Origin: Vibrio chagasii
Lineage (GTDB): Bacteria > Pseudomonadota > Gammaproteobacteria > Enterobacterales > Vibrionaceae
DNA: 64,000 nt
NCBI RefSeq assembly: GCF_024347355.1
Contig: NZ_AP025465.1
Location: 1,302,001-1,366,000, forward strand
Reading direction: 5' to 3'
In this document: piece by piece, positions 47,890-56,317 of the stretch
Numbering within the stretch: position 1 is the stretch's first letter
Layout of the letters: each line of letters begins with the position of its first letter
Program-made: the position numbers and the translations under genes
The notes under the pieces: generated by a model
Told to the model about the DNA's origin: nothing
The model's database searches: none
Seen by the model: the letters and a program-made list of their open reading frames with translations, nothing else

Positions 47890-48414
47890 TCAATCCTCCT
47901 CCAAAACAATGCCGCAAGAAACTATCAGTACTGTCTCTATTTCATCTAAGGTGTATGTTGACGTACACTTTTGGCCATTAACATTAGCGATTATGTTTAA
48001 ACTTTTCCAATGTGCTGGAAACGTAAATACATCAGTTAAGTGGCCGTGTCTATCTGAGAGTCCAGTGTAATAATGGACGGGATTTTTAGGATCTGATGTG
48101 TTATATAAGTCTATGATGTGTGAGCCTCGAATGCATCTTTGTTTACCATCCCTCAGTGAAAAACTACTGGTAATATCAACGGTTATTGTCAGGGTTTTGC
48201 TACTACTCCAGTCAAAGTTACCCGGCACCACTATATCGCTGAATAAATTAACTGTAGCTATAGGTTCAATTACCGTTGCAATTTCCGGTTCTGGTTCCTC
48301 ACTTGATGAAGAGCTCCCACCACTGGTGCTGCCACCGTCGCCACCTCCGCCGCCACAACCAGTTATCACAGCACTTAATGACATCGTTAATATCAAAGGA
48401 GTTAATGCTTTCAT
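47890..48414 (-). CDS. Lipoprotein with poly-Gly linker, LruC partner
   Basis: A 174-residue lipoprotein: signal MKALTPLILTMSLSAVITGC with the lipobox cysteine, then a Gly-, Ser- and Glu-rich flexible stretch (GGGGGDGG...SSSSSEE) and a C-terminal folded domain of about 120 residues with four cysteines (KQRCIRG, GQKC, VSC). It is transcribed just before the LruC gene with a 2-base gap. No family was recognised. The linker suggests that the domain reaches out from the outer membrane. Confidence 0.78.
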   Translation of the reverse strand: MKALTPLILTMSLSAVITGCGGGGGDGGSTSGGSSSSSEEPEPEIATVIEPIATVNLFSDIVVPGNFDWSSSKTLTITVDITSSFSLRDGKQRCIRGSHIIDLYNTSDPKNPVHYYTGLSDRHGHLTDVFTFPAHWKSLNIIANVNGQKCTSTYTLDEIETVLIVSCGIVLEED

Positions 48415-48883
48415 TTTTAATATCCTTATTTAATGAGTGGTATATTGAATTAGCAAGTCACGTGCCATGTTTAAGTAACTGATTTAAAGTGTTTTTTTTG
48501 AATGCTAGATGTATCTAGTCAGAAAGCTACCTCATTTTTAAAAAGAGAATCAATTTGACCGAATAGCACCATATAGCGAAAGGGTTAGGCAAGGGAGCTG
48601 CCCATTTTGAGAGTTGGCCTCGGAAATTACTTTAAATGTCGGGTAGTTAGCTCTGGGACTGACTTGAATTGCGTCTTATGTGTCGAAAGGTAGAGAATGG
48701 TTATCCAAAAAACCTAATTTCAGCGAGTGGCTTATCAATAGTGAATGGCTACATCGCTTATTTAATGAGTGAATAATATTGGTTTGAAATTTAGCTTTTT
48801 AATTAATATTAAATCGCAGGTTGCAGCCTTGATTGGGTAGGGCTAGATGATAGCGTTAGCTCACCCAAAACAAGGAGAATAGG
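48415..48883. other. Divergent intergenic region between the lipoprotein and ABM genes
   Basis: About 470 bases with no credible ORF. The right side carries the 11-base motif at 48855-48865 and the AGGAG ribosome site of the next gene. The left part should hold the lipoprotein promoter. The middle (48580-48640) is unstructured by eye. Confidence 0.5.
48855..48865 (+). promoter_or_regulatory. 11-base motif shared with the ToxR-like gene start
   Basis: GTTAGCTCACC lies 18 bases before the ATG of the first ABM gene and recurs exactly at 49989-49999 at the start of the regulator gene. It may be an operator of the regulator, or a coincidence. Confidence 0.4.
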
Positions 48884-49240
48884 ATGAAGCACATTATTAA
48901 GTATGGATTGGCACTGGGGGCGATAAGCGTCAGTGCGTTGGTTTCGGCAAACCCAGTTGTATTGATAAACACTTTTTCAGTCGAGCCAGCCCATGAAGCC
49001 GCGACTTTAGCGTATTGGGAAAGTGCTAGGGACGTGCTAGTCCAACAACCCGGTTATATCTCTACTACATTACATCGAGCGTTAAGTACAGACGCCACTT
49101 ACCTTTACGTAAACGTCGCAAACTGGGAAAGCCAAAAACACTTCATAGATGCTATCTCTGTAATGAGAGAGGAGCTACCTGCTCTTAATCTTGAAGGCGT
49201 TACTGCAAACCCTAACCTTTACGAAGTCATCCGAAATTAA
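48884..49240 (+). CDS. Exported ABM-family monooxygenase-like protein
   Basis: A 118-residue product with a signal peptide (MKHIIKYGLALGAISVSALVSA) and a single ferredoxin-like ABM domain (INTFSVEPAHEAATLAYWESARDVLVQQPGYISTTLHRAL in pieces, ending ANPNLYEVIRN). ABM proteins are usually cytoplasmic cofactor-free oxygenases or heme-binding dimers, so export is uncommon. AGGAG seven bases upstream supports the start. It sits first in a set of four same-strand genes; the next starts 15 bases after. Enzyme activity is not certain. Confidence 0.78.
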   Translation: MKHIIKYGLALGAISVSALVSANPVVLINTFSVEPAHEAATLAYWESARDVLVQQPGYISTTLHRALSTDATYLYVNVANWESQKHFIDAISVMREELPALNLEGVTANPNLYEVIRN

Positions 49241-49255
49241 TAGAGAGTGTCCTGA

Positions 49256-49936
49256 ATGAAATATGTACCACGACTGTTTTTAGTTATTTTTAGCTTTCTG
49301 TTCTCGGTTAATAGCTATTCAGCTGCCTATGGCGTATCGGTTGCTTGGAAAACAAAAGATGCTCAAGCTGTATTTGATGTGATGCCTCAACAGAAGAAGG
49401 CATTTGCTAACTTAATTGATGCTGGCTTAATTCACGATATGTTTGTTTCTGAAAGCTTTATTGGCGAAAATCAGTTTCCAATAATTAAATTTGTAATGGA
49501 AGCCGATAGTGAAGAGGAAGTAAGACGTGTTATTGGAAATCTTCCTTTTCAATTTAAAGAGCTAGCTGAAATAACAGAAGTAAGAGACATCGGAAGTAAA
49601 TGGCTAGATACTCAAGTTGCTTATAAAAACTATGCGATTGAGTTGACTTGGAAAGAGCCTGAAGATCAAATGCTGGTAGATAAAATTATTAGTGTTGATT
49701 TACAAAAGGTGGTCGATTGGAGCACTCAAGGCGTGATTACTTCGGCTTATATAAAAAATCAATCTATTGCCGAGCCGAAGCCAAATCAGACAGCGATGAT
49801 TCGACCAATATATTCTATTGCGGTATTGGCAAAGGGTGAGCAACATGCTCTTGATATTGCTAATGAACTTAACGCGGTTAAATTAGGCTTCGCTAGCGTC
49901 AATGTCAGTGAATTGGGCTTTAAATTATCCCTGTGA
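49256..49936 (+). CDS. Exported protein with two YciI/ABM-like halves
   Basis: A 226-residue protein with signal peptide (MKYVPRLFLVIFSFLFSVNSYSA). The mature part seems to repeat a ferredoxin-like half twice (about 25-115 and 122-226), each with a strand-helix-strand look and a 'WSTQGVITSAY' / 'LIDAGLIHDMF' segment in equivalent places, as in muconolactone isomerase-like or YciI proteins. I cannot name the family. It follows the ABM gene with a 15-base gap and precedes the membrane regulator by 35 bases. Confidence 0.68.
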   Translation: MKYVPRLFLVIFSFLFSVNSYSAAYGVSVAWKTKDAQAVFDVMPQQKKAFANLIDAGLIHDMFVSESFIGENQFPIIKFVMEADSEEEVRRVIGNLPFQFKELAEITEVRDIGSKWLDTQVAYKNYAIELTWKEPEDQMLVDKIISVDLQKVVDWSTQGVITSAYIKNQSIAEPKPNQTAMIRPIYSIAVLAKGEQHALDIANELNAVKLGFASVNVSELGFKLSL

Positions 49937-49967
49937 TTCTGAAATAATGTAAATTCCCATGTTATTC

Positions 49968-50002
49968 TAAGGTGAGATTATTAACAGTGTTAGCTCACCT
50001 TA
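49968..50002 (+). repeat. Inverted repeat over the start of the ToxR-like gene
   Basis: TAAGGTGAG (49968-49976) pairs with CTCACCTTA (49994-50002); inside lies a smaller palindrome TAACA-G-TGTTA. The right arm contains the 11-base motif also found at 48855. It could be a dimer operator or an RNA hairpin that hides the start codon. Confidence 0.6.
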
Positions 50003-50940
50003 TGAATAATAATAAATTACAAGAGTATGATTTGGTTATTGAACTTGATGACCGTACATTGATTAACCCGTCATTGAATAAAGTCGTGACATTGTCGCCA
50101 TCAGAGTGTCTGCTTTTAAAGCATTTAATGGACAACTGCTCACAAACTTTAGGTCGTGAATTCCTTTTAACGCATTGTTGGCCGGGGCGCATTGTTACTA
50201 ATAGCTCTCTGAATGTCGCAATCAAAAATGTTCGCACTGCTCTCAAAGAAGTAGGGTCCGACTGCAAAGTGATTACGGTACAAAAGGAAGGCTATTGCTT
50301 TGTTGCTCCTGAGAATAGTACCGTACCTGATAGCTTTGTTGCGCCTGATAGCTTTGTCGCATCTGATAGCAGTGTCGTATCTGAAGGCTTTATAGGATCA
50401 GAAAAATCAGCAGCATCAGAACACTTTGCCGAACAAGACAAAGACATATCGAAATCTGCCAGTTTGGGAGACAAGGAGGATTCTACTCGCTCGGAATTCA
50501 CTGTGTTGGAGTCAAAATCAGCTTCTGATTTAAATGAATCAGCTGACACTCACGGGCTATCAGAGAATACTCAAGCACAAGGCAAGCATGCATCTTCTAA
50601 GTTTATGCCGCTTGTTAGCGGACTCGCGGTAAGTCTGTTTATAGTCATTATCCTGTCTTATCTTGGGTTGTTTATGGAAAGAGCTTCCATCAAGGGTGTC
50701 GATGTATACCACGACAATGTCGAGTTAGAACCAGAGTTGGTGGAAGACTTAACCTCACTTGCTAAGCCTGGCGTAGAGGCGATCTATCTCCACCGTATGG
50801 GTATAGAGTGTGGTGGCATGCAAGTGGTGGTGTTAGACGAAAGTGGTTGGCACGACATTAGCGCAGATTTCAAATCTAGGCGCTGCTCACAAGGTCAGAA
50901 AGAGGCTGAAAAGGTAGAAGGAACTGCAGATGAAGCGTAA
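49972..50940 (+). CDS. ToxR-like membrane transcriptional regulator
   Basis: A 322-residue regulator with the ToxR layout: N-terminal winged helix of OmpR/PhoB type (about 20-112, with LSPSECLLLKHLMDN and SLNVAIKNVRTALKEVG), a long low-complexity cytoplasmic linker (113-211), one span (about 212-234) and a short periplasmic domain with two cysteines (C280 and C305). It lacks a receiver. Residues 119-154 are six imperfect hexapeptide repeats. The start is unsure (GTG 49972, GTG 49987 or ATG 50002); I give the longest. The overlapping next gene encodes a ToxS-like partner. Signal and targets are unknown; it differs from classical ToxR, which vibrios carry elsewhere. Confidence 0.85.
   Translation: MRLLTVLAHLMNNNKLQEYDLVIELDDRTLINPSLNKVVTLSPSECLLLKHLMDNCSQTLGREFLLTHCWPGRIVTNSSLNVAIKNVRTALKEVGSDCKVITVQKEGYCFVAPENSTVPDSFVAPDSFVASDSSVVSEGFIGSEKSAASEHFAEQDKDISKSASLGDKEDSTRSEFTVLESKSASDLNESADTHGLSENTQAQGKHASSKFMPLVSGLAVSLFIVIILSYLGLFMERASIKGVDVYHDNVELEPELVEDLTSLAKPGVEAIYLHRMGIECGGMQVVVLDESGWHDISADFKSRRCSQGQKEAEKVEGTADEA
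50326..50433 (+). repeat. Six imperfect 18-base repeats in the regulator linker
   Basis: The units encode PDSFVA, PDSFVA, SDSSVV, SEGFIG, SEKSAA and SEHFAE. The first two are nearly identical at DNA level, which suggests recent unit gain; the repeat number may vary between strains. Confidence 0.7.
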
Positions 50941-51367
50941 CTTTTGGCTGCCGATTGTTGTAACGGTATTTGTGATCTTAGCGTTTGGCTTGGTCTCCGG
51001 AGTAGCGACCAAAGGTTCGTATCAGTTTGAAAGCCAGTACGATAATTATGGCCGGGAGGTTTTGACCCTTGAGCTAAAAAACGGACGCTCAAAAATGCGC
51101 TATGTTGGCTACGACCGAAACGGACGAGTCGTGCAAACCAAACAGTTGTTTGGTGTGTTTTTGCGTTGGGGGAATCACTACTATTTCTATCAGCTTGAAC
51201 AGCACCAAGCCCACGGGAATCAAACCTTCAACGTTAAAAATCTGTTTATCAAGCACCATGATAACAAGCGTAGTGTTTTGATATCCGATCAGCGAGGTGC
51301 GTACATTACGAAAGACGGTACGATCTTAGAGCTCAATGGCATTCTTTATGGGAAGGCAATGCGTTGA
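50930..51367 (+). CDS. ToxS-like membrane partner of the regulator
   Basis: A 145-residue protein with one N-terminal span (about 5-24) and a periplasmic domain of about 120 residues rich in beta-strand patterns (YQFESQYDNYGREVLTLELKN, MRYVGYDRNGRVVQ, WGNHYYFYQLEQHQ). Its ATG lies 11 bases inside the end of the regulator gene. Order, overlap, size and topology match ToxS, TcpH or VtrC partners of ToxR, TcpP and VtrA, which form periplasmic complexes that sense bile or other signals. No clear sequence identity to any of these was noticed; the assignment rests on the arrangement. Confidence 0.7.
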   Translation: MKRNFWLPIVVTVFVILAFGLVSGVATKGSYQFESQYDNYGREVLTLELKNGRSKMRYVGYDRNGRVVQTKQLFGVFLRWGNHYYFYQLEQHQAHGNQTFNVKNLFIKHHDNKRSVLISDQRGAYITKDGTILELNGILYGKAMR

Positions 51368-51438
51368 TTGTGATGCAGCACACTGAGGTGATTAGTGAGA
51401 TCTGGTTGGTTGGAATGGGGTGTTACTAATAATCTAGA

Positions 51439-51474
51439 GCAGCGTTGGGTTCATTGCCTAACGCTGCTTGTTTG
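51439..51474 (+). terminator. Terminator between the ToxS-like and TerB genes
   Basis: GCAGCGTT / AACGCTGC stem with a 13-base loop (inner GG/CC pairing) followed by TTGTTTG. It lies between convergent genes; the T-run is weak. Confidence 0.6.
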
Positions 51475-51484
51475 CATGATTGGC

Positions 51485-51934
51485 TTAGTCTTCGCCAAGT
51501 ACGTCAAGTTTGCTCTTGATGAAATCTTTGTGGTCAACGTAGAGCAGTTCAGCAGTTTTTCTGATCACTGAATCTTCAAGTGGATCAATCTCTCCATCGG
51601 CATGAGCCACTTCCCACATTGCCTTAATCAGGTCGATTCGCACTGGCTGTGATAGCTCACGCAGTTGGGAGGTGAAATCATACAAAGAAACAGATTGTTC
51701 AACTTGCGGCTCAGCTTGTTGTAACAAGGCTTTCGACTCTTCTTCCGTAATGCCCAACAGACGTTGCAGTAAGTTCAACTTCGCTTCTTGTTCTGATTCG
51801 TTGATCTCATGGTCTGCGCCTGCGACTTCGCATAACAAACTGGCGATAGCTAAGTTTGGTGAGGCAGTAGGCGTTTTGCCTAAATCAGAGCCTTCGACCA
51901 ACTGTTTAAATAACGATGTAAGTGAATTAAACAT
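51485..51934 (-). CDS. TerB-family protein
   Basis: A 149-residue TerB-like all-helical protein. Two DxE metal-type pairs are seen: AGADHEINESEQ near residue 40 and AHADGEIDPLEDSVI near 112, which are the usual TerB signatures. TerB proteins are linked with tellurite resistance and membrane stress, but lone copies of this type are common without other ter genes, as here. Function unknown. Confidence 0.85.
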   Translation of the reverse strand: MFNSLTSLFKQLVEGSDLGKTPTASPNLAIASLLCEVAGADHEINESEQEAKLNLLQRLLGITEEESKALLQQAEPQVEQSVSLYDFTSQLRELSQPVRIDLIKAMWEVAHADGEIDPLEDSVIRKTAELLYVDHKDFIKSKLDVLGED

Positions 51935-52044
51935 AAGAGCGTTCCAGTAATGGTGAATAATATAACTATTGGGCCTACAGAGTGTGATCGCAAGCCCCTT
52001 TACTTAAAACTGACATTACGTATAAGCCAGTAATAAGGAACATA

Positions 52045-54033
52045 TTAGGTTGGCTCTGGAAAACGCGTTACTTTGCCATCGCCGCTTAGGGTGGTGATGG
52101 ATTGTGGTTTGCCGTCGCTATTTAGCCTTAATTCACCAATCGCGCTGCGGTTCGAAAGGCGATAGAAGGTTTGATTGTCTGGGCTTCGCTTTTCTATTTT
52201 TAAACGCTTACGTTTGGTGAAATAGTTAAGCACCGAGCGTGGGCTATACAACAGCCGGTCACATACGTCGCAGAATTTTAGCAATGGCGCAGGGAACTGG
52301 TTTTTAATACCGCTGCAGGTAATCTGGTAAATGTTCGGACTGTTGCGGCGATATCTAAGCTTAATGTCGTAAGCAAAGGAGTAGTGTACATCACCAGAAA
52401 GTACCACGAAGTTCGTTGGTGTTTTGGTATGAGTAAAGATACTAATCAGCGTGTTGGCACTACCAGGGTGCGCCATCCAGTTCTCAGCATCAATCACCAG
52501 TGGCTTACCTACTGTGGTAGCCATCTTTTGCAGCGTTTCAATAAACTTCACGCCAAACATCGGCGCGGCGGAGATAATCACCACTTTATCTTGATGAAGT
52601 AACTGATGTTGGAGTTCAACCAATGCTTCCCAGTCCATCAAGCCGGACGGTTTGTTCATCCGAGACTCGGAGCGCCAGCGGCGGGTACGAGTATCCAACA
52701 CAATCACTTTCGGCGAAGTGTTGATGGTGTAGTGCCACTCTTCAAAGCGATCGAGCATTTCAAGATACTGTTTGTGTCTTGCAGGTTCGAGTTGCCCAAT
52801 AGGCGCTTCAATAGCTTTTTCGCTCTGATTGGTATTCACCAACTCCGAGAACAGCTCTTTCGTTTGCTCCATAAAATCGTGGTTGAAGTTCTCCGGTGCA
52901 TTACCCCAACCTTGGCACATCCAATAAGCCGCAAGGCCGTTACCAATGACTTGTGTAGCAAACTGGTTTTGATCCACCGCATGCTCCCAACCAACAGTAA
53001 GGTTCCAGTCGTCAGTGACATCATGATCATCGAAGATCATGTACGTTGGAATATGAGCAAATAGACGCTGTACTTGCGGCAGACCGGCAATGAAATCATC
53101 GATGATGACACTTTCATCACGCCATTGTTGCTGCTCGGCTGGTGTGAGCTGGCGGCCAGCCTGCATGCAGTTATTCTCGATCAACCGTTCGCGGTTAATG
53201 CACTGCCACAAGGTCGGTGACCAAACCAGCAGATACATGGCAATAAATTCAGACAAGGTCACCAAGTGATTTTCACAATCAGTGGAGCTGAAGATGGGTA
53301 TTCCGCGTTTAGGGAACAACTTATCGAGCAATGAATGTGATGTGTTATGGTGCGGTAGTAAATGATCACGTTGATAGAGGTGATAGTCGCTGTTAAACAG
53401 AGCTTCACTGCTATCGATTTTTCCGTCTAATGAATCGGTCGGTAGTGCTTCGCTCACTAATCCAAGTAGCTGAATCACTTGATGAATCGCATCGAGTGTT
53501 GGACCGGCAACGTGATCTGCGTAGATCTGGTCGCCGCTCATCATCAGCATATCTGGACGCTCTAATACGGCTTGCTGCTCAACTTTATTATCGGCTGCGA
53601 CTAGGCTGTCTTTGCTTGGATGATGAGGATTACGACAGGAACCATGCAAGATGTAGTCGGCGCTGGTCGATATTTTAAAGGCTATTCTTGGCGCACCAGT
53701 GGTGTCGTGTTGCTCTTGGTACACTAAATGCGGAGCCAACTTGGTTAACGCACCTTGATCAGTCTCTATCTGATATTCCAAAGGCGTGTTGGTTGGAAAC
53801 TCACCTTTTAATTGAATCAAGCTTACCCAAGCATGTGTGCCGACCTGAATCGATTCGTGTTCGCTCAGTGGTGACCTATAGAAAGGGGCTTCTTGGCCTT
53901 GGTTGTATAGCTCTGCATTACCATTGAGTGGTGTGCTCGTAACAACCCAAAGCACAACCTCAGTTTTGGTCGTCTTTCTTAAAATAGGGCCAGCGAGTAA
54001 GAAGGGAAGAGAAAATGTCATCGGGCGTTTCAA
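52045..54033 (-). CDS. PhoD-like alkaline phosphatase family protein
   Basis: A 662-residue metallophosphatase-like protein. The core motifs are HGSCRNPHH, MMSGDQIYADH, YMIFDDHDVTDDWNL and LSGDVHYSFAYD, which match the PhoD group active site with Ca/Fe ligands. No signal peptide or Tat motif is seen at the start, so it looks cytoplasmic, unlike secreted PhoD. The ORF opens with TTG at 54033 having AGGA seven bases before; an internal ATG at 54021 lacks a ribosome site. The substrate is unknown. It follows a 154-residue hypothetical gene by 23 bases. Confidence 0.82.
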   Translation of the reverse strand: MKRPMTFSLPFLLAGPILRKTTKTEVVLWVVTSTPLNGNAELYNQGQEAPFYRSPLSEHESIQVGTHAWVSLIQLKGEFPTNTPLEYQIETDQGALTKLAPHLVYQEQHDTTGAPRIAFKISTSADYILHGSCRNPHHPSKDSLVAADNKVEQQAVLERPDMLMMSGDQIYADHVAGPTLDAIHQVIQLLGLVSEALPTDSLDGKIDSSEALFNSDYHLYQRDHLLPHHNTSHSLLDKLFPKRGIPIFSSTDCENHLVTLSEFIAMYLLVWSPTLWQCINRERLIENNCMQAGRQLTPAEQQQWRDESVIIDDFIAGLPQVQRLFAHIPTYMIFDDHDVTDDWNLTVGWEHAVDQNQFATQVIGNGLAAYWMCQGWGNAPENFNHDFMEQTKELFSELVNTNQSEKAIEAPIGQLEPARHKQYLEMLDRFEEWHYTINTSPKVIVLDTRTRRWRSESRMNKPSGLMDWEALVELQHQLLHQDKVVIISAAPMFGVKFIETLQKMATTVGKPLVIDAENWMAHPGSANTLISIFTHTKTPTNFVVLSGDVHYSFAYDIKLRYRRNSPNIYQITCSGIKNQFPAPLLKFCDVCDRLLYSPRSVLNYFTKRKRLKIEKRSPDNQTFYRLSNRSAIGELRLNSDGKPQSITTLSGDGKVTRFPEPT

Positions 54034-54056
54034 GTCGATTCCTAAATCTTTGGTGG

Positions 54057-54521
54057 TTAGTCGTTCAGCGCTTCGGCGTTACATTGTGGAGCGGCCATTT
54101 CATGTTCATTGGGTTCAATGTCTGGCTCTGTTGATTCCAGGATTTCGATAACTTCTGAGCTAGAAAGTTCATGTCCCATCAGAAATATTGCTAATAGGGC
54201 GTCGGCTTTCGTTTTGGTATCAGAAGGCTCATCCAACACTTGCTCGAGTTTTTCTCGAATCATTGCGATCTCGTGCTCAACAAAGCCACGGCCTTCGCTG
54301 TCCCCTTGGTTTTCTTCAGGGGCGTTATCGAATTCAAGAAAGAGCATCTCACCGTCTAACTTTGTGTTGATCAGTCGCTCTGGCAACCATTCCTCACCCA
54401 TAACGATATCTGGGTCGGAATCATTGGGTAAGTGGTCTATAATGTTTTGTAATTCTGAGACTTTCACAATACTTTCATTTAACCGAGAATATTCTTCATT
54501 GTAACGGTCTATTCCGATCAA
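54057..54521 (-). CDS. Acidic hypothetical protein (154 aa)
   Basis: An acidic (Glu/Asp rich) soluble protein of unknown family, helical in the middle (VEHEIAMIREKLEQVLDE). The start is uncertain: the frame opens with TTG at 54521, AGG two bases upstream, and no in-frame ATG occurs before residue 41. It is 23 bases ahead of the PhoD-like gene on the same strand, so cotranscription is probable. Confidence 0.6.
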   Translation of the reverse strand: MIGIDRYNEEYSRLNESIVKVSELQNIIDHLPNDSDPDIVMGEEWLPERLINTKLDGEMLFLEFDNAPEENQGDSEGRGFVEHEIAMIREKLEQVLDEPSDTKTKADALLAIFLMGHELSSSEVIEILESTEPDIEPNEHEMAAPQCNAEALND

Positions 54522-54602
54522 ACCTAAAATTTGTTGGCTACAATGGTCAATAAATGTCTAACCAGTACCACAAAATTTATTACAAAGAGTAATTAAACAA
54601 GA

Positions 54603-55919
54603 ATGAAGCGCAAAATTTCACCGAAGCTCATCTCGTATGGGACGATTCTATTAAGTAACGCTTTCTTAGCGAATAGCGTGGCGTGGGCTGCTGAAGAGCA
54701 AGAGTGGGGCATTGCGGCAATGTTCCGTACTGCCAGTATCCCGTATGACACGTCTGGTGGTGATAAGACAGTAAGTTCGTTTGTTCCGATGTTGTTCTTT
54801 AAAAACGACTACGTGTTCATTGATGGCACGGAAATGGGCGCTTACCTATATCAAACTGAAGATGAAAAATGGTCTTTCAATGCCATATCTCGAATGCGCT
54901 TTATTGATATCCCGGCTTCTGCACAGAACGCGATTGAAGGTGATACCGCTGACTATGGTGGACAACTGACATACCAGTTGGACGAACAGTGGGCGGTTGA
55001 AACGGAAATCATGAGTGATAGTGAATTCAACCTTCACAGCAATTTGCGTGCGAAAGCGAAGTACGAAACTGGCGATTGGGAGTTCTACCCAAGTGCAACA
55101 CTGCGCTATAAGAGTGCGGATTTTAACAGTGAGTACTACTCAGCTGCGGGTCAGTCGATCGGTGCAGGTGTAGATTTAAATCTTGGCGTTGAAGCGCGTT
55201 ACCATGTTATCTCCAACCTTTATCTATTGGGTTCAACCAGTGTGACTCGATTGGATGATAACGCCTACGACTCTTCCATTATCGAAGATCGTTATCAAGG
55301 CGAACTTTACCTTGGTTTTGGTTTCTTTAATGACAAAGAGAAAGCGCCTAAGCCTAAGTTAAGCAACGCACCTTATTTACGTGTGGCGCATGGTTGGGCA
55401 ACGCCGTCGAATATCGGCGACATCATGAAATTCAACACCGAGAAAGACGAGTACAATCACCAACTCACATCATTCTTTTATGGCCACCCTTTGACTGATG
55501 AGATCTTTGGTTTGCCGTTGGATATCTACTTAACGCCAGGTATCGCTCACCATTGGAGTTCAGAGGTTCAATCCAGTAGCACGGAATACATCATTGCAAT
55601 TAAAGCGTACTACACCTTCAACTGGCCAACTCAGTGGCGATTCGGTGTCGCAGAGGGTATGTCTTACATAGATTCGATTACTTATATCGAAGGCTCTGAA
55701 ATGGATCGTAAGGGCTACACGGCAAGCCACCTGTTAAACTATTTGGACTTCTCATTTGATGTGAACGTCGGTGACCTTATCGGTAAGAATGACCTCAACA
55801 ATTTATGGTTTGGTTACTCACTGCATCACCGATCGGCGATCTTTGAAAATGCGTCCCAGTTTGGACGTATCAAAGGTGGCAGTAACTACAACACGGTTTA
55901 CTTCCAATACGAGTTCTAA
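54603..55919 (+). CDS. MipA/OmpV-like outer-membrane protein
   Basis: A 438-residue protein with a signal peptide ending AWA-AEEQEWG and mostly antiparallel beta strands with aromatic girdles, closing in the porin-type end VYFQYEF. The N-terminal half has the MipA/OmpV look (SIPYDTSGGDKTVSSFVPMLFFKNDYVFIDG); the C-terminal half adds a second barrel region with SLHHRSAIFENASQFG, like LpxR/PagL-type enzymes' HHRS segment. It is nearly twice MipA length (248). It may be a fusion of two barrels or one large barrel. No enzymatic activity is claimed. Confidence 0.75.
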   Translation: MKRKISPKLISYGTILLSNAFLANSVAWAAEEQEWGIAAMFRTASIPYDTSGGDKTVSSFVPMLFFKNDYVFIDGTEMGAYLYQTEDEKWSFNAISRMRFIDIPASAQNAIEGDTADYGGQLTYQLDEQWAVETEIMSDSEFNLHSNLRAKAKYETGDWEFYPSATLRYKSADFNSEYYSAAGQSIGAGVDLNLGVEARYHVISNLYLLGSTSVTRLDDNAYDSSIIEDRYQGELYLGFGFFNDKEKAPKPKLSNAPYLRVAHGWATPSNIGDIMKFNTEKDEYNHQLTSFFYGHPLTDEIFGLPLDIYLTPGIAHHWSSEVQSSSTEYIIAIKAYYTFNWPTQWRFGVAEGMSYIDSITYIEGSEMDRKGYTASHLLNYLDFSFDVNVGDLIGKNDLNNLWFGYSLHHRSAIFENASQFGRIKGGSNYNTVYFQYEF

Positions 55920-55934
55920 AGTATTACATCTACT

Positions 55935-55967
55935 AAAAATGCCGCTCCAAATAGAGCGGCATTTTTT
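55935..55967 (+). terminator. Terminator after the outer-membrane protein gene
   Basis: A 12-bp stem (AAAATGCCGCTC / GAGCGGCATTTT) followed by TT, loop CAAATA. Confidence 0.88.
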
Positions 55968-56317
55968 ATCATAAAAGAAAAGAGCTAATCACTATTAGTC
56001 ACTGATAATTAACTATTCTAAAGCCACTTCAACTGAAACCTAATATATGAGTTTATTCTGATTATCTAATATTTCCTGTCTCCTTTTCGGATTTTACTAC
56101 TATTTGATTATTTAACCTTCTTTCATTACTTGTTAACTTTTTTATATTATTTACAATGACTTATATTATATCGACATCCTGGGTATTTATGGTGTTCTAA
56201 CTGTGTTTGTTATCTGTTAATCGATTGTTAATCGCTGTGCTGGTCACGTTAATTATTTAATTGCGTCTATATGATGAGCTCGAATTTATATAACAACAAC
56301 GTCAGCTAGGAAGAATA
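55968..56317. other. Very AT-rich intergenic region before the dehydrogenase gene
   Basis: About 350 bases with strong AT bias, mostly A/T between 56040 and 56280. It is likely to be a promoter region and perhaps a target for H-NS-type proteins. No ORF or hairpin was recognised. Confidence 0.5.

Noticed and set aside
52606..53064. Long plus-strand ORF inside the PhoD-like gene
   Set aside because: It is antisense to a gene whose catalytic motifs are intact, and has no supporting ribosome site or recognisable protein.
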